NCBI GenBank assembly: GCA_030248065.1
Contig: JASAMV010006767.1
Location: 1 to 64,000, forward strand
DNA length: 64,000 nucleotides
Reading direction: 5' to 3'
Source: Rhynchonema sp. JSB1_4
Taxonomy: Eukaryota; Nematoda; Chromadorea; Monhysterida; Xyalidae
The translations under genes were made by a program, and so were the position numbers. Of the stretch, positions 47,469 through 58,739 are shown piece by piece. The notes beneath the pieces are model-generated. The model was not told where the DNA came from, did no database searches, and was given only the letters and a program-made list of their open reading frames with translations. Within the stretch, counting starts at the first letter, position 1. Each line of letters begins with the position of its first letter.

Positions 47469-47615
47469 CAACATCTGGTCATACGATTCGAATACATGCG
47501 GCATTTCAAATTTTGTTGAGCTGGTTTTGGCGCCAAAATCATCGGCATCACAGTGACACATCACCGTCAGAGCACAGATCACACACAGCGCAGCCGCCAA
47601 CGTCGATGGACGCAT
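47469..47615 (-). CDS. Probable first exon of a small secreted protein
   Basis: On the minus strand ATG at 47615 opens MRPSTLAAALCVICALTVMC, a clear signal peptide. About 25 polar residues follow (DADDFGAKTSSTKFEMPHVF), then a GTGGGG donor after 47469. The following intron would run into the C/A-rich tract at 47030-47465. No second exon was found. Confidence 0.4.
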
Positions 47616-48037
47616 ATTTTTTATTGGTTGTTTGGTGGATTTATGCAACCTGAAGTCAGGCCGTGATTGCGATTATGGCTGATGTAAAAACATTAAAAAA
47701 AGTGCTGCATATTGTGGTCGCTATGTACAGTACCGGGCGCTATTTTAGGGTGAAGGCGGCGTGCGCATATTTATCCTAAAATTGCACCCGGTACTGCAGA
47801 ACACCTATCAGGGCTGGGTAAAAAAAATTTCAATAGAAAGTTTTGAAAAAAATTAAAATGTTTTTTAGAGTTTTCCGGGAATAAAAAATTCTAAACGTCC
47901 AAAAATGGCCTTTCTGGGGGTTATTTTTTGTCATTTTTTCTCAAAAGTCGCAAAATTTTCACGAAATCACTTATGGGTTTGGTAGCTAAGATGCCCCAAA
48001 TGATGTTATTATGCCTTCCCGTGATAGTTGAGACAGT

Positions 48038-48263
48038 GGGTGGAATTTTCGAAACGGTGTAAAGGTCAGTTGGGCGTAAAGGTCGGCGTAAGGTTCGGTC
48101 GAAAGCTCCGTCGGCGTAGCTCGGTGTAAACGTGAAACATTGCCTGTTATTAACGTGGAATGTTTCAAGTTTACACCGAGGTCTATCACACTGAGCTGTC
48201 GACCGAGCTTTCCACCGATCTTTACACCCAACTGACCTTTACACCGTTTCAAAAATATCACCC
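48038..48263. mobile_element. Palindromic element, copy 3
   Basis: Same family and centre as copy 1. AGT lies on both sides. It is inserted in a hAT-like element (47809-48910) whose unoccupied relative is at 62691-63318, which fixes its limits. Confidence 0.85.
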
Positions 48264-48424
48264 AGTGTGCATGTACCTGCGTGCTACTTCGGTGTCATAC
48301 CCCATCGGATCAGTCAGATGCGACTGATTCAGGGACAAGTGTTTCTGTGGCTTATTGTCTAAATAATCCTGTGTCGTTTATGAGTGATCATGCTTATTCG
48401 ACCACAAACTGTTGTGTCTGATAT

Positions 48425-48670
48425 TGGTCGCACAATGACTATATAAGAATTGGTCAAATTTTTTTCCTGAATCGTGAAGAGGGAAAGTGACGGGGCAATG
48501 ACGTTGCGTTGCGTGAGCGCACACAAAGTATGTTGTAAAGAGAATGTTTCAGACCTGCGGCAACGTGGTTGATCTGCTAGATTATTTTTAGCTGTAAATG
48601 TTTTGTCAAAAATACCACAAACTGGTAAGGGAACGAAGATCAGGGAAAAAATCTCATATATTTTTGTGGT
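48425..48670. mobile_element. TIR MITE (TGGTCGCACAATGAC family), degraded right end
   Basis: Left end TGGTCGCACAATGACTATAT as in 26727. The right end is shortened (CTCATATATTTTTGTGGTC). The uninterrupted relative at 63085-63100 (GTCTGATACCACAGAGC) defines the insertion point. Confidence 0.65.
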
Positions 48671-48950
48671 CTGATACCATAGAGCAACAATCATCATCGG
48701 TCCATATCAAGCACAGGCTGTTGGTTCGCACCGATATGACGTAAACACCTTTCATAAGTGATGCAAACCATATCACAAAAGCGAGTTGTCAATTAAAGTT
48801 GCATTTTTTGGCAAATTTGGTCAAATTGCCCCGAATCTGAGAATTTTTAAAAAAAATTTGTTGAACGAAATTTTTTAGAAAAAATTCGTAACAAATTCTT
48901 TCCAACCCTGCAACTAATCACCACTGGTCAGTGGCGAGGTTTAAATTAGT

Positions 48951-50229
48951 ACAGGGTGTCTCAAAGGTAACTTTTCACTTTTTCTTTTACGTCAAAACTA
49001 ATGTTAGTGAACGGATTTTGTTCTTTTATGGCGCAATTGAATCACACGGCAATTCTGCATGTAGGAATGTCCAACATGATTCATCTCACAAATTTCCCTG
49101 ATCTTTCAAGGCCAGTTTATGATGCCAAGTTGCGCTTTTTTCAACAAGCAAGGAAATGGAAGGGTAAACGCGCAAAACGCAGACTGGAAGACTCACCACC
49201 AAGGAAAAAAGGTGCCGGGATTCCATTCCGTGAAAATAACAACAAAGCACGGCTGTTTCGATCATGAAAACTGCAGAATGACGCTGATAAGCTTCCAAAT
49301 GAACCAGTGAAAATCTGGATATTTTGCGCATTCACGACCGTGCATGGTCTTTCGGAACGCTCGCGATCGATGACTTTGCCGGTTTCTTTTCTGTGCGTGA
49401 TTTCTAATCACCTCAGGGCTGGGCACTTGTTCATCGGGAAACTGAGCTGCGTACTCAAATTGAGTCCTTCTCACCGATTCTGTTCATGCACACCATGAAC
49501 ACACGGGCTTCTGTGTCATAGCGCAAATCTCCCATTCTGCAAACCAACAAAAAATTGAAAATTTTCTGCGAAAAAACACGCATAAATAGTGGAGAAAATC
49601 TATACTACTAAAACAGGAAGACGTATGTGTGTGTGTGGCCCCCTCCCGCGAAAGGGCGGACGGGTCAATTTTCACGGGTAGATTTGGGTATGCTAACGGG
49701 TCTTCGGGGGGGGGGGGGGGCACGGCACAGGCGCGGCGCTGTAGCCGGGCCGTAGGCACGGGTCCCGACTAGCCACAAACTGACAAACTTTTTTTGTAAA
49801 TAATTTCAACCGAGCTCATGGTTTAAGCTGAGTTTCACAGAGGCCTGCGTGGGCGAGGTGCGTGGGCGGTTGCCGCGGTGAAACAGTGCATGAGGATATT
49901 GGAAGCTTACCAGCGTCATTCTGCAGTTTTCATGACCGAAATAAACGCGCTTTGTTGGTATTTTTTGACGGAATGGAAATCCGGCAACCTGTTTCCTTAG
50001 TGAGTCTTCCAGTCCGCGTTTTGCGCGTTTACCTTTCCATTTCCTTGCTTGTTGAAAAAAAAGCGCAACTTGGCATCATAAACTGGCCTTGAAAGATCAG
50101 GGAAATTTATAAGGAAAATGCAGAATCGCCGTGTATTCGACTGCGCCATAAAGGAACAAAATCCGTCCTCTATAACATTAGTTATGACGTAAAAGAAAAA
50201 GTGAAAGGGTGCTTTTGAGACACCCTGTA
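48951..50229. mobile_element. Mariner-like element with long inverted ends, transposase remnant
   Basis: Ends are ACAGGGTGTCTC and GAGACACCCTGT with TA next to each. About 240 bp at each side are inverted copies of one another (49000-49240 against 49905-50215). Minus-strand pieces around 49290-49480 encode QFEYAAQFPDEQVPSPEVIR and then TGKVIDRERSERP, resembling the N-terminal helix-turn-helix (DUF4817 type) of mariner-like transposases. The pieces are in different frames, so it is inactive. A mini-Helitron sits inside. Confidence 0.65.
49599..49772 (+). mobile_element. Non-autonomous mini-Helitron
   Basis: It starts TCTATACTACTAAAACAGG and ends CTAG after a GC-rich segment with CGGGCCGTAGGCACGGG, very like the two ends of the 55266-57060 Helitron. 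It is only 174 bp long with no coding capacity and includes a G run. It lies inside a mariner-like element (48951-50229). Confidence 0.65.
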
Positions 50230-51000
50230 TATCTGCAGTCAGTAATTGTTATGTTGGTGCTGGGCCAACGTATACGGTATTACAAGGTATACGGAACGGC
50301 AACGTACATATATGGTAAAGTTAAAGTATAGGGCCGTGAGCAGATAAACGCGGAATGCGGAAATTGGTTAGCAGATAAACGCGGAATGGCAGATTTCTGC
50401 ATTCCGCATTCCGCGTTTATCTGCTCACCTTTATCTGCTCACCTTTACGGAACAATGTGACTTCGTAACCATACGCGTTTATTTCTGTGTTCATCCCTTT
50501 CGCTTACATTTTGCTTGCTGGAGATACGCGGAGTACCAAATAGCCGATTCCGGCGTCTGACATTCACGCGTGGCACAGTTATGCGCGAATATAGAACTTG
50601 TAATTTTTGAGAACCGTACACGTTGCGCTTTGAACCGTACACGTTTTCCCCATATGTTTATTTTACCGTACACGTTGCCGGTCCGTACATCTTGACCCCC
50701 CGTACACGTTGGCCGACTTCCCGCAAATTTTCTTAGCAAGAATGTTGCTGTAACACGTCTGGCTAAAATTTGCTGATATGTGTTTGCTGACAACAGTAAA
50801 AAACGAATTGAAGAGAAATTAAATCGCGTGCGTAGGTAGTGTATGCACATATATATGTATATTTGTCTCTCTGTTTGTTATTCTCCCGATTATTTTCGGC
50901 CTAGGGTTAAGGTTTATAAGCCTAAAAATAAATCCCCTTGTTTGTGAGAACCTAAGCTGAAGCCTAAAACTAAGTCGGGGAATCGCAATAAAGACACATC
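50230..51000. repeat. GCAGATAAACGCGGAATG hairpin repeat and flank
   Basis: GCAGATAAACGCGGAATGCG repeats and inverts (50340-50440), and CGTACACGTTG words repeat from 50610 to 50715. The same flanking sequence recurs from 54672. No gene. Confidence 0.6.
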
Positions 51001-51045
51001 TTCAGTCGGCTCCAGCAACGTAACGTAAATGGAAATGATTAAGTA

Positions 51046-51633
51046 CACAAGAAAGAAAAATGCCCTAACGGGCATAAAAGAAATATGGTTCCCTGGCTGA
51101 CTGACATAAAAGAACGATACCAGCTTGCACTACTTTGTTGATGTTAAATGAAGGACTGGAATAAACGTGAGTGTGTTCTGAGCTGTTTGATGCCGAACAG
51201 CAGATATTGAACCATATTCACGGCGCGTGCTGTTTTGCCACCAGAGACACAGGGCATGGAGCGCTCATTTAGAAACAGTGTTTGATATTGAAAGAGTGCA
51301 ATATTCTCTTTGCTCCTCTCCTTGTTGAATCATCGTGCGCAACCGAAAACTGCACAGTTACCGTCCTGAGGTTGAAAAGAAGAAATAGCTGTCTAAATTA
51401 TGTACGTTTGAACGAAAATTTCGATATCAGCTGGGTCTTGGTTCAAAAGAGTTCGCGCCGGGAATATGGTTCAATATCTGCTGTTCAGTTCAAAGAGCTC
51501 AGAACACACTTACGTTTATTCCAGTGCTTCATGAAACATCAACAAAGTGGTGCAAGCTAGTATCGTTCTTTTATGTCAGTCAGCGAGGGAACCATATTTC
51601 TTTTATGCCCCGTAGGGCATTTTTCTTTCTTGT
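51046..51633. repeat. Foldback element ACAAGAAAGAAAAATGCCC, copy 2
   Basis: Same arms and loop as 46294-46850 with moderate divergence; some palindromic pairs have changed differently in the two copies. It begins the right arm of the large inverted duplication. Confidence 0.8.
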
Positions 51634-51786
51634 ATCGTTATTTTGTATCGCGCAAGCACCAAACAGGGAACCCGAATAAACCAGGCACAGAAAGTTTCCA
51701 GTCCCGGCAACCAACCAATTCTAACTAAGAAAATGTCGACAATCAGACCTTTCTCAAGTGATCAACGCACATGAGCGCATCGAGGT

Positions 51787-52275
51787 CAGGGTTGGGCAAA
51801 AAACGTTTTTTTTCCAAAAAATCGTTTTTTTTTAAAACGATTTTTTTTTAAAAAACGTTTTTTTTAAAACACCCAGATGACCAAAATATGCCACCAAAAA
51901 AATTGGAAAACGCTCATGTTGGGAAGAAAACTTGGTTAAATGAAGTAATTCTATGTGTTCTGAGGCAAAATAAATGGGTTTTAACCCTTTTCTAGCGAGA
52001 TCTTAAGATTCCATATCAGACCCGCCTCATGGGACCAACTTTGGCCGGGGTCATCATTGAAAATCAAACTCCGTATATCGACGTATCTCGACAAAGTAAA
52101 AATTGGTCGAAAATTTTTTGAAAAAAAATGGGACAAAAAATTGATTTTCCTTGATGATCAGGGTACTTTCCCTGAAAAATCAGGGAAAATCAAGGAAATT
52201 CAGGATTCTAAAAAAAACGAAAAACGACCCAGGCGTTTTTTAAAAAAACGTCGTCGTTTTTTTTGCCCAACCCTG
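51787..52275. mobile_element. hAT-like MITE, exact 8-bp target duplication
   Basis: CAGGGTTGGGCAAAAAACG and TTTTTGCCCAACCCTG ends, flanked on both sides by ATCGAGGT. The interior matches 11821-12287 in the opposite orientation. Confidence 0.92.
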
Positions 52276-52479
52276 ATCGAGGTGTGGGGGCTAGTTTAAG
52301 GATGCTGTCTTTTGGGTGGGATATATACATAAATCGGTGGTTAGCGTGACATAAGGTCAATTTTGTGTTTCGATTTCACCATGGGGCTCTAACAATGGAG
52401 ACACGTTTATGTCTGCGTCTTCATCCACCACTGAAGCAAAACCAATGCGCCCCCTCTATGCGCATGTGTGTGCTTTTGT

Positions 52480-52880
52480 TTCTCGAGTACGAAAACCACA
52501 TAAACAACTTTAATATTTCTGGTAACCCAACTTTTCGACTAAGTTTTCCTTCGGGAAGCGCTCTTTCCACACAAAAAGCCGTGGTCATGGCCTGCGACCA
52601 GTCTCAGACATGGAGTTACGAAGTCGGCGATAGCACCAGCGTGTTTCTCATGTACGAAAACCCCATAAACAACTTTAGCATTCCTGGTAACCCAACTTTT
52701 CAACTAAAGTTTACTTAGGGATGCACTCTTTCCATACAAAAAGTCGTGGTCATGGTCTGGGACTGGTCTCAGACATGCAATTACGAGATCGGCGATAAAA
52801 CCATCGCGTTTTTCGAGTGCGAAAACCCCGTACGCAATACTAACATTTCTGGTAACCCAACTTTTCGACCATACTTCGGG
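52480..52880. repeat. Three diverged ~135-bp tandem units
   Basis: Each unit has a CGAAAACC(A/C)CATAAACAAC-type start, then TTTCTGGTAACCCAACTTTT and GTGGTCATGG. Inverse copies are at 44760-45010. The spaced open frame here is not supported as a gene. A lone CAGGGTTGG hAT-type end follows at 52884. Confidence 0.65.
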
Positions 52881-53247
52881 AAGCAGGGTTGGAAAAAAAT
52901 TTTAAAGACATTTTGCCTGTAATTTTCGAAAGATAAAGGTCAAATTTTATCGAATTTGAGTTTTTGTCATAACATCATTCATTGGGTTGCAAGTAGCTCA
53001 CATACCAAATATTTTTTTGCAAACTCCCTGTCTAAATCGAGACGGCTCAGACAAGGAATATTTACTCGGCACCATAACACACCCAAGAAAAAAATTTTTG
53101 TCTAAAAAAATTGAAAATTGCACAATTTTCGATAGAAATGGAATTTTGATAAACTGTTTTCGGTGTATGCTAGACAATTGCATCGGTGTGTTTATTGCTT
53201 GTCAAAACTGCCATAATCCTCACATGGTGACCCAAAATGTGCACATA

Positions 53248-53542
53248 AAGGCAGTCTACACGAGGTTGTCACTCAGCCCCCGAATACCGTAACCCACCGT
53301 AATTTTGATCTGCAAGGATCGTGGCGAGACCATCTTGTTTTTTATCTATGTTTTACGTGTTAGCGCCAACACCAACCAACAATTCTAAGTTTTGGTGATC
53401 GGCGCGCACGATGACAATTTCCAGCTTGCTGCCGCTAATACACGTGTCGATAAGCAGCGATCAGCATGGGTCTCGCAACGATCTCGCTTGCGGTGGGTTA
53501 CGGTATTCGGGGGCTGAGTGACAACCTCCCGTAGACTGCCTT
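53248..53542. mobile_element. TA-flanked MITE with ~50-bp inverted ends
   Basis: AAGGCAGTCTACACGAGGTT at the left, with its inverse at the right; the repeats continue through GCCCCCGAATACCGTAACCC. TA on both sides. The unoccupied relative at 53935-53945 (CGCACATACACGAAAA) proves the insertion and its limits. Mariner-type target. Confidence 0.92.
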
Positions 53543-54086
53543 TACACGAAAATTTTTTTTGTGATTTTGGGCCAAGTTCAAGTTATGGCAAAACTTTCGC
53601 CATACAACGTTCATCACTGAGACAAATACCGGCAAACTGGGCTTTATCTTCCAAAAAATATAAGATTCAGCCTATGAGATTCATACACGGGCACGCAGTG
53701 ATGCATTGAAATGCACATCCGTGTGCTCAGTATTACGTCCTGCTACGTGCGCCAGCCAGTCAGCCTGTGGCCGCGCGAATGCATTTTGTGTGGTGCTCAC
53801 ATGCGCACTGGTTGACAAGTGCTGTTGTGATTACATTACACTGCTGTTGTTGCGGATCGTTTATAAATAAAAACCTATGATTCTGTTGTAGCTTATCCAA
53901 TTGCACCGTAAACGTCACAGGGTGACCCAAAATGCGCACATACACGAAAATTTTTTTTGTGATTTTGGGCCAAGTTCAAGTTCTGGCAAAACTTTCGCCA
54001 TGCAACGTTCATCACAAAGAGAAAAAGTTCTAGCAAAACGTTTTCCGCATGACGTTTGGCACTAAACGACACAGAGCGCCGTGTGT

Positions 54087-54671
54087 TCATGGTGTGCAAG
54101 AACAGAATGGGAACAGAAGGAAGAAAGAAGGACTCAATTTGAGTACGCAGCTCAGTTTCCCGGTGAACAAGTGCCCAGCCCTGAGGTGATTAGAAATCAC
54201 GCGCAGAAATTTTAAGAAACCGGCAAAGTCATCGATCGCGAGCGTTCCGGAAGACCATGCGCGGCCGTAAATGCGCAAAATATCCAGATTCTCACTGGTT
54301 CATTTGGAAGCTTACCAGCGTCATTCTGCAATTTTCATGACCGAAACCAACGTGCTTTGTTGGTATTTTTTGACGGAATGGAAATCCGGCAACTTTTTTC
54401 CTTGGTAGTGAGTCTTCCAGTCCGCGTTTTGCGCGTTTAGCTTTCCATTTCCTTGCTTGTTGAAAAAAGCGCAACTTGGCATCATAAACTGGCCTTGAAA
54501 GTTCAAGTTAGAAAGATCAGGTATAGTTGTGAGATGGATTATTTTGTACATTCCTATGTACAGAATCGCCGTGTAATTCGACTGCGCCATAAAGGAACAA
54601 AATCCGTCCGTTATAACATTAGTTATGACGTAAAAGATAAAGTGAAAGGGTACTGTTGAGACACCCTGTAT
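54087..54671 (+). pseudogene. Truncated mariner-like element with HTH transposase remnant
   Basis: This is the second copy of the transposase start, here on the plus strand. It encodes QFEYAAQFPGEQVPSPEVIR, one in-frame stop, then ETGKVIDRERSGRPCAAVNA. It ends with the same GAGACACCCTGT terminus at ~54660-54671. The left end is missing and has been replaced by another repeat. The sequence after the right end (54672 onward) matches that after 50229, so part of the flank was duplicated with it. Confidence 0.6.
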
Positions 54672-55120
54672 ATCTGCAGTCAGTAATTGTTATGTTGGTG
54701 CTTGGCCAACGTATACGGTATCACAAGGTATACGGAACGGAACGGCAACGTATATGGTAAAGTTAAAGTATAGGGCCGTGAGCAGATAAACGCGGAATGG
54801 CAGATTTCTGCATTCCGCATTCCGCGTTTATCTCTCACCTTTGCGGAATTCTGCATTTCTGCAAGTAGATTTATGCTTTTGGTCAAACCTCTCAGTTGCT
54901 GTTTGCGTTAACACGCAACATTTTGAGGTCAGCACGCTGGAAGTTGTGTCATCGTCTCCCAAGCACGCACCATTCCGCAAAAGTGAGCAGATAAACGCGG
55001 AATGCGGAATGCAGAAATCTGCCATTCCGCTTTTATCTGCTAACCAATTTCCGCATGCCGCGTTTATCTGCTAACCAATTTCCGCATTCCGCGTTTATCT
55101 GCTGACAGCCTAGGGGCAAC
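54672..55120. repeat. GCAGATAAACGCGGAATG element
   Basis: Hairpin-forming units GCAGATAAACGCGGAATGCG on both flanks surround a core (54888-54955) with TTAACACGCAACATTTTGAG and TCAGCACGCTGGAAG. The core resembles 34800-34860, whose flanks carry other units. Confidence 0.65.
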
Positions 55121-55548
55121 GTGTACGGTTCAAAGGGTAACGTAAACTGTTCTCAAGATTTAGAAGTTCTATTCTGGCATAGTAAATATGACACGCATGA
55201 ATGCCAGACGCGGGAATTGGTATAGTAAGTTTCTACTTTCGGTGCCTTATGCATTTTTAGAATCACTAGGCGGCAACCCGTGCCCTCGGCCCGGTTTAAC
55301 TTGCGTTGTTAAAGGAAGAACACGTTCGAATTGGTTTAGGAGAGGAGAGAAAGTAGGAGGCGTTAAATTGGCTTTATGTTTGTTTTTGTTTTGAATAAAA
55401 CATAAAATGGATTTTCATCAATGAACGTATATATCATCATTATCATCAGTATAATGAATCGTGCATGTACAATCGTGTAATATGTAATTGTGATCATCGC
55501 ATGGTAGTTTCAACGGCTTCGTTCTTTGTAATACTTGTTTACTTAACT

Positions 55549-56216
55549 TCATAATACTTCTGTGTAGACCACATTTCTGGTGTTGCTTTCGGGTATGGTT
55601 TCATGGTTGTTTTGAAGGACGATTTTGATGTTGTTTGGATTGCCGACTCTTGAACATGCGACATATAGCTGTCCATGGGTGAACACCGGTTGTGGCAGAT
55701 AGATGCCAACGACATCGAGGGTTTGGCCTTGGGCTTTGTTTATCGTCATCGCATACGCCAATCGGACCTGAGAGAAATCATTTGACAATGGACGGCGCAG
55801 TATGAAAATATAGTAAGGGTTATTTATATACCGGGAATTGTCTTCGCCTCAATACAAATGGTAGGCCGCTGTCCGATGGTGTCAGAGTGATACGGGGAAT
55901 CAAGACTCGTTGGCCAATTCGCGATCCGGTGACGATTTCGGCGTCGATAACACGACTTCCAAGTTGCCTGAATAAAATATTAAGGAAAATTTAAAGATAT
56001 AAAGAAGTAGATGTGATACCTGCAGATGAGTCGGGTTCTATTGCATAGACCATTGTCGGCGTTCAGATTTCGCAAAAGGATTATTGGTGAGCCGACTTTG
56101 AGGTGTAGTTTGTGTGGGGGCATGCCGTTGGGGGACAGAGAGTTGAGGAATTCGGTCGGGTACAGTCTGGTATCATAATCACTGTCCAGTGTGTCGACGG
56201 ATTTGAAAACCGTTAG
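55549..56216 (-). pseudogene. C-terminal part of a Helitron Pif1-like helicase, intron-containing
   Basis: Three coding blocks, 56216-56020, 55967-55832 and 55767-55549, join in frame across short GT-AG introns. The first has YPTEFLNSLSPNGMPPHKLH and LKVGSPIILLRNLN. The second has RVIDAEIVTGSRIGQRVLIPR. The third has FPVRLAYAMTINKAQGQTLD across the splice, then YVACSRVGN. These are the terminal motifs of the Pif1/RecD-like helicase carried by Helitrons. The Rep endonuclease and the ATP-binding half are missing: upstream of 56216 the sequence becomes a purine-rich tract. The fragment lies inside a Helitron-like frame (55266-57060) on the same strand. It is a remnant, although these blocks have no stops. 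Confidence 0.85.
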
Positions 56217-57040
56217 ATCGTGAAGCGTGGTGGAAAAGAAACGGAAGATAACAAAGGGGAAACGGAGTTAAAAATAGGAGGGGGAGAGTGGAAAATGGGC
56301 TTGAGGAAGGTGGGAGGGAAATGAAAGAGAGGAGACTGGTCTGGGAAGGACGGAAGAAAAAAAGAGGAGGGGAGGTCAAGAAGTTGAAAATAATCTCAGT
56401 TCATTGAAATCAAATCAGTGAGAAAATGAAAAGTGAAATGGATGGAAAGGAAAAACGATTGAAGGAAAAAGAGGGTTAAAAGAAGAAAAGGAGTAAAGGA
56501 AAGAAAAGAGTGAAGCGTTGTGGAAAAGAAACGGAAGATAACAAAGGGGAAACGGAGTTAAAAATAGAGGGGAGAGTGGAAAATGGGCTTGAGAAAGGTG
56601 GGAGGGAAGGGAAAGAGGAGGGGAGGTCAAGAAGGGGGAAAAGGGAATTGGAAAAAAGAAGGAAAGGGAAGAGAAAAGGGAAGGAAGGGGGAAACGGAGT
56701 TAAAAATAGGAGGGGGACAGTGGAAAATGGGCTTGAGAAAGGTGGGAGGGAAGGGAAAGAGAGGAGACTGGCCTGAGAAGGACGGAAGAAAAAAGAGGAG
56801 GGGAGGTCAAGAAGGGGAAAACGGGAATTGGAAAAAAGAAGGAAAGAGAAGAGAAAAGGGAAGGAAGGGGAAAGGAAAGAAAAATGGAGGGAGAGAAGGG
56901 AAAGAGAGGTGAGTGAAAATTGGAAAAAAAGAAGGAAAGAGAAGAGAAAAGGGAAGGAAGGGGAAAGGAAAGAAAAAAGGAGGGAGGGAAGGGAAAGAGA
57001 GGAGAGTGAAAAGAGAGGGAGGGGGCCACAGACATACGCC
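56217..57040. repeat. Purine-rich low-complexity tract
   Basis: About 820 bases that are nearly all A and G on the plus strand (GGAAAGAGAAGGGAAGG-type). Internal near-duplicates of ~120-200 bp include the phrase AAATGGGCTTGAGAAAGGTG. It replaces the upstream part of the Helitron helicase. The open frames here (Lys/Glu/Gly-rich or Ser/Pro/Phe-rich) are composition artefacts. Confidence 0.85.
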
Positions 57041-57099
57041 TTCCTGTTTTAGTAGTATAGATTATGCGTCTAAACACCAAATCAGTGAGAAACCAACGT

Positions 57100-58550
57100 A
57101 TTGTTAGAGACGTACGCCAGCCACTCCTGGCTAATTTTTTTGCGTTTTGGGGGGTTAATTGGCCAAATTTTGGGTGTTTTGGAGCCGAAAAGTCGAAAAT
57201 ATCCCATGCTTAATTTTTTATAGTAAAAAAAGTGGCCAACGTTAAAAAAACTTTTTTGGACAACAAGAAATTTTTTAAACTTCTTTGACGAAAACATGCC
57301 GAATGCAATTGTGCATACGGTGGAAAGCTTATGTTCGATGAACAGTGTGACTTCGTATGCATACCGGGTGTCACCACACAGTTGGGTCTCAGGCGAAAAT
57401 TTTTCAATTTGTGAAAAATATGTTGTATCGATTTCATTTATCCTGAAACGTCGTTTGCAACACTTTTTCTAATAAAAAAGATTTTCGCAAAAAAATTTTC
57501 TTTGGAAAGGAAATTAAAAATTTTAATTAAAAATGTGATTAAAAATGAAAGATTTAAATTGAAAACTAATTAAAAATTAAAAATTTAATGAAATGTAATT
57601 GATTAAATTTTTTCAACCTTGGATGTTACAGCCCAGCAATAAGATCTGCTTATGAGGCCTATTGGAGACAAATTTGCCTGAGGCCTGAGGCGTCGCACCA
57701 ACGAGCCCTGGCGCCCCGTTCTGTCTGCGAAACAGACCAAGACTACTGCGCTCAGTACATTACAACAATACGCGGCTGCATTGGAATGGACTGGATGGAA
57801 AATACAGGCTTTGTTTTACATTTTATGTATATTAAACTCCAAACGGGTATCTGTTGGCAGAAGCACGATGATCACTAAGAAAAACACAACAAATGCACAC
57901 TTCCACATCAATATCTGTGTAATAGTTCCTATTTCATTTTTATTCATTTTGCAGTACTCATGTGCTTGTTAACTGCAGGAACGAGCTTAGGACTAGTATG
58001 CATAATCACCTAAAGCGTTGATTACATTAAACGTTAAAGGCTACAAGACATGAGGATGCTTTTCGGCTAATTGTTCGGCACATGTGTGCATCACCAACGA
58101 ATACTAGGTATACTGTACATATCTGTGCAAGCAGCGCTTCTGACCGACTGGTTGCGCATTATTCATGCTTCGACGGCCGGGGAAAAACAAGTGAAAACAA
58201 CACAATTCAACCGGAAAGTGACTAATAAAAGTCCCGCATTAATGATGCAATTCGTTGTGCACCACACTTGCATGTTGTCACGGCGTACCTGGGCAGTTAA
58301 TTATATGTTTGCAATGTTTCCAGCTATGATCAGATATACCGTACATACGCAGGTTTTCGGTTTAATCTGAGTCGTTGAATCTTTGATTGTTACGCCGCAC
58401 CTTTTTCACGGCACCTTTTTTAAACACGCACAAACTATTCAAATACGCAGGAATCCATGAATGCCTGATCGGATATCAGATGAGACTTTTGCCGTCAATC
58501 ACGAAGCTTTTACCGTTTTGATATTGTTTTTGCTTTTCCGTCTCTGACTG
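57100..58550. other. No gene recognised
   Basis: A/T-rich sequence, with AAATTAAAAATT words at 57500-57600. Short frames only, no domains and no clear element ends. Confidence 0.45.
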
Positions 58551-58739
58551 TTCTCAAGAAAGACAGACACGTTCATCTGTGCTAGCGTCTGATTCGACAA
58601 GCGTCAAGCGAAAACAATGATTTTTCAACCAAAAAAACAGATTCAAAAAAATTATGACAAAAATTGGGCTAAAATCTGAGCCAAAACTTCGTGCCGGGCC
58701 GGAGATCTGGGGGATTGGCCAAACCCGGCCCGATTGTGA

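Larger units (their letters stand above)
47809..48910. mobile_element. Long hAT-like element with two nested insertions
   Basis: CAGGGCTGGGTAAAAAAAATT at the left and CTTTCCAACCCTG at the right. The interior (GATGCCCCAAATGATGTTATT, CCTTCCCGTGATA, ACGTAAACACCTTTCATAAG) matches 62691-63318. It is interrupted by a palindrome (48038-48263) and a TGGTCGCAC MITE (48425-48670). Flanking octamers do not match, so a border may have been rearranged. Confidence 0.7.
51046..52455. repeat. Right arm of a large inverted duplication
   Basis: Inverse counterpart of 45970-46860, with a 489-bp hAT-like MITE (51787-52275) inserted. The left arm shows the site without the insertion (CACCTCATTGCGCTCATG). Confidence 0.75.
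55266..57060 (-). mobile_element. Helitron-like element, internally degraded
   Basis: Read on the minus strand, the element starts TCTATACTACTAAAACAGG at 57060 and ends CTAG at 55266 followed by T. Just before the end is a GC-rich imperfect hairpin (CCG-GCC / GGC-CGG around GAG). This is the Helitron pattern: TC start, CTRR end, no terminal inverted repeat. It contains the helicase remnant and a long purine-rich tract. The start sequence is shared with the mini-element at 49599. Confidence 0.72.

Noticed and set aside
56510..57052. Long Lys/Glu/Gly-rich and Ser/Pro/Phe-rich ORFs
   Set aside because: Both come from the same purine-rich tract read on opposite strands, a composition artefact.
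57082..57437. Minus-strand ORFs of 71-75 codons
   Set aside because: A/T-rich Phe/Lys/Ser composition with no domain, splice borders or signal peptide.
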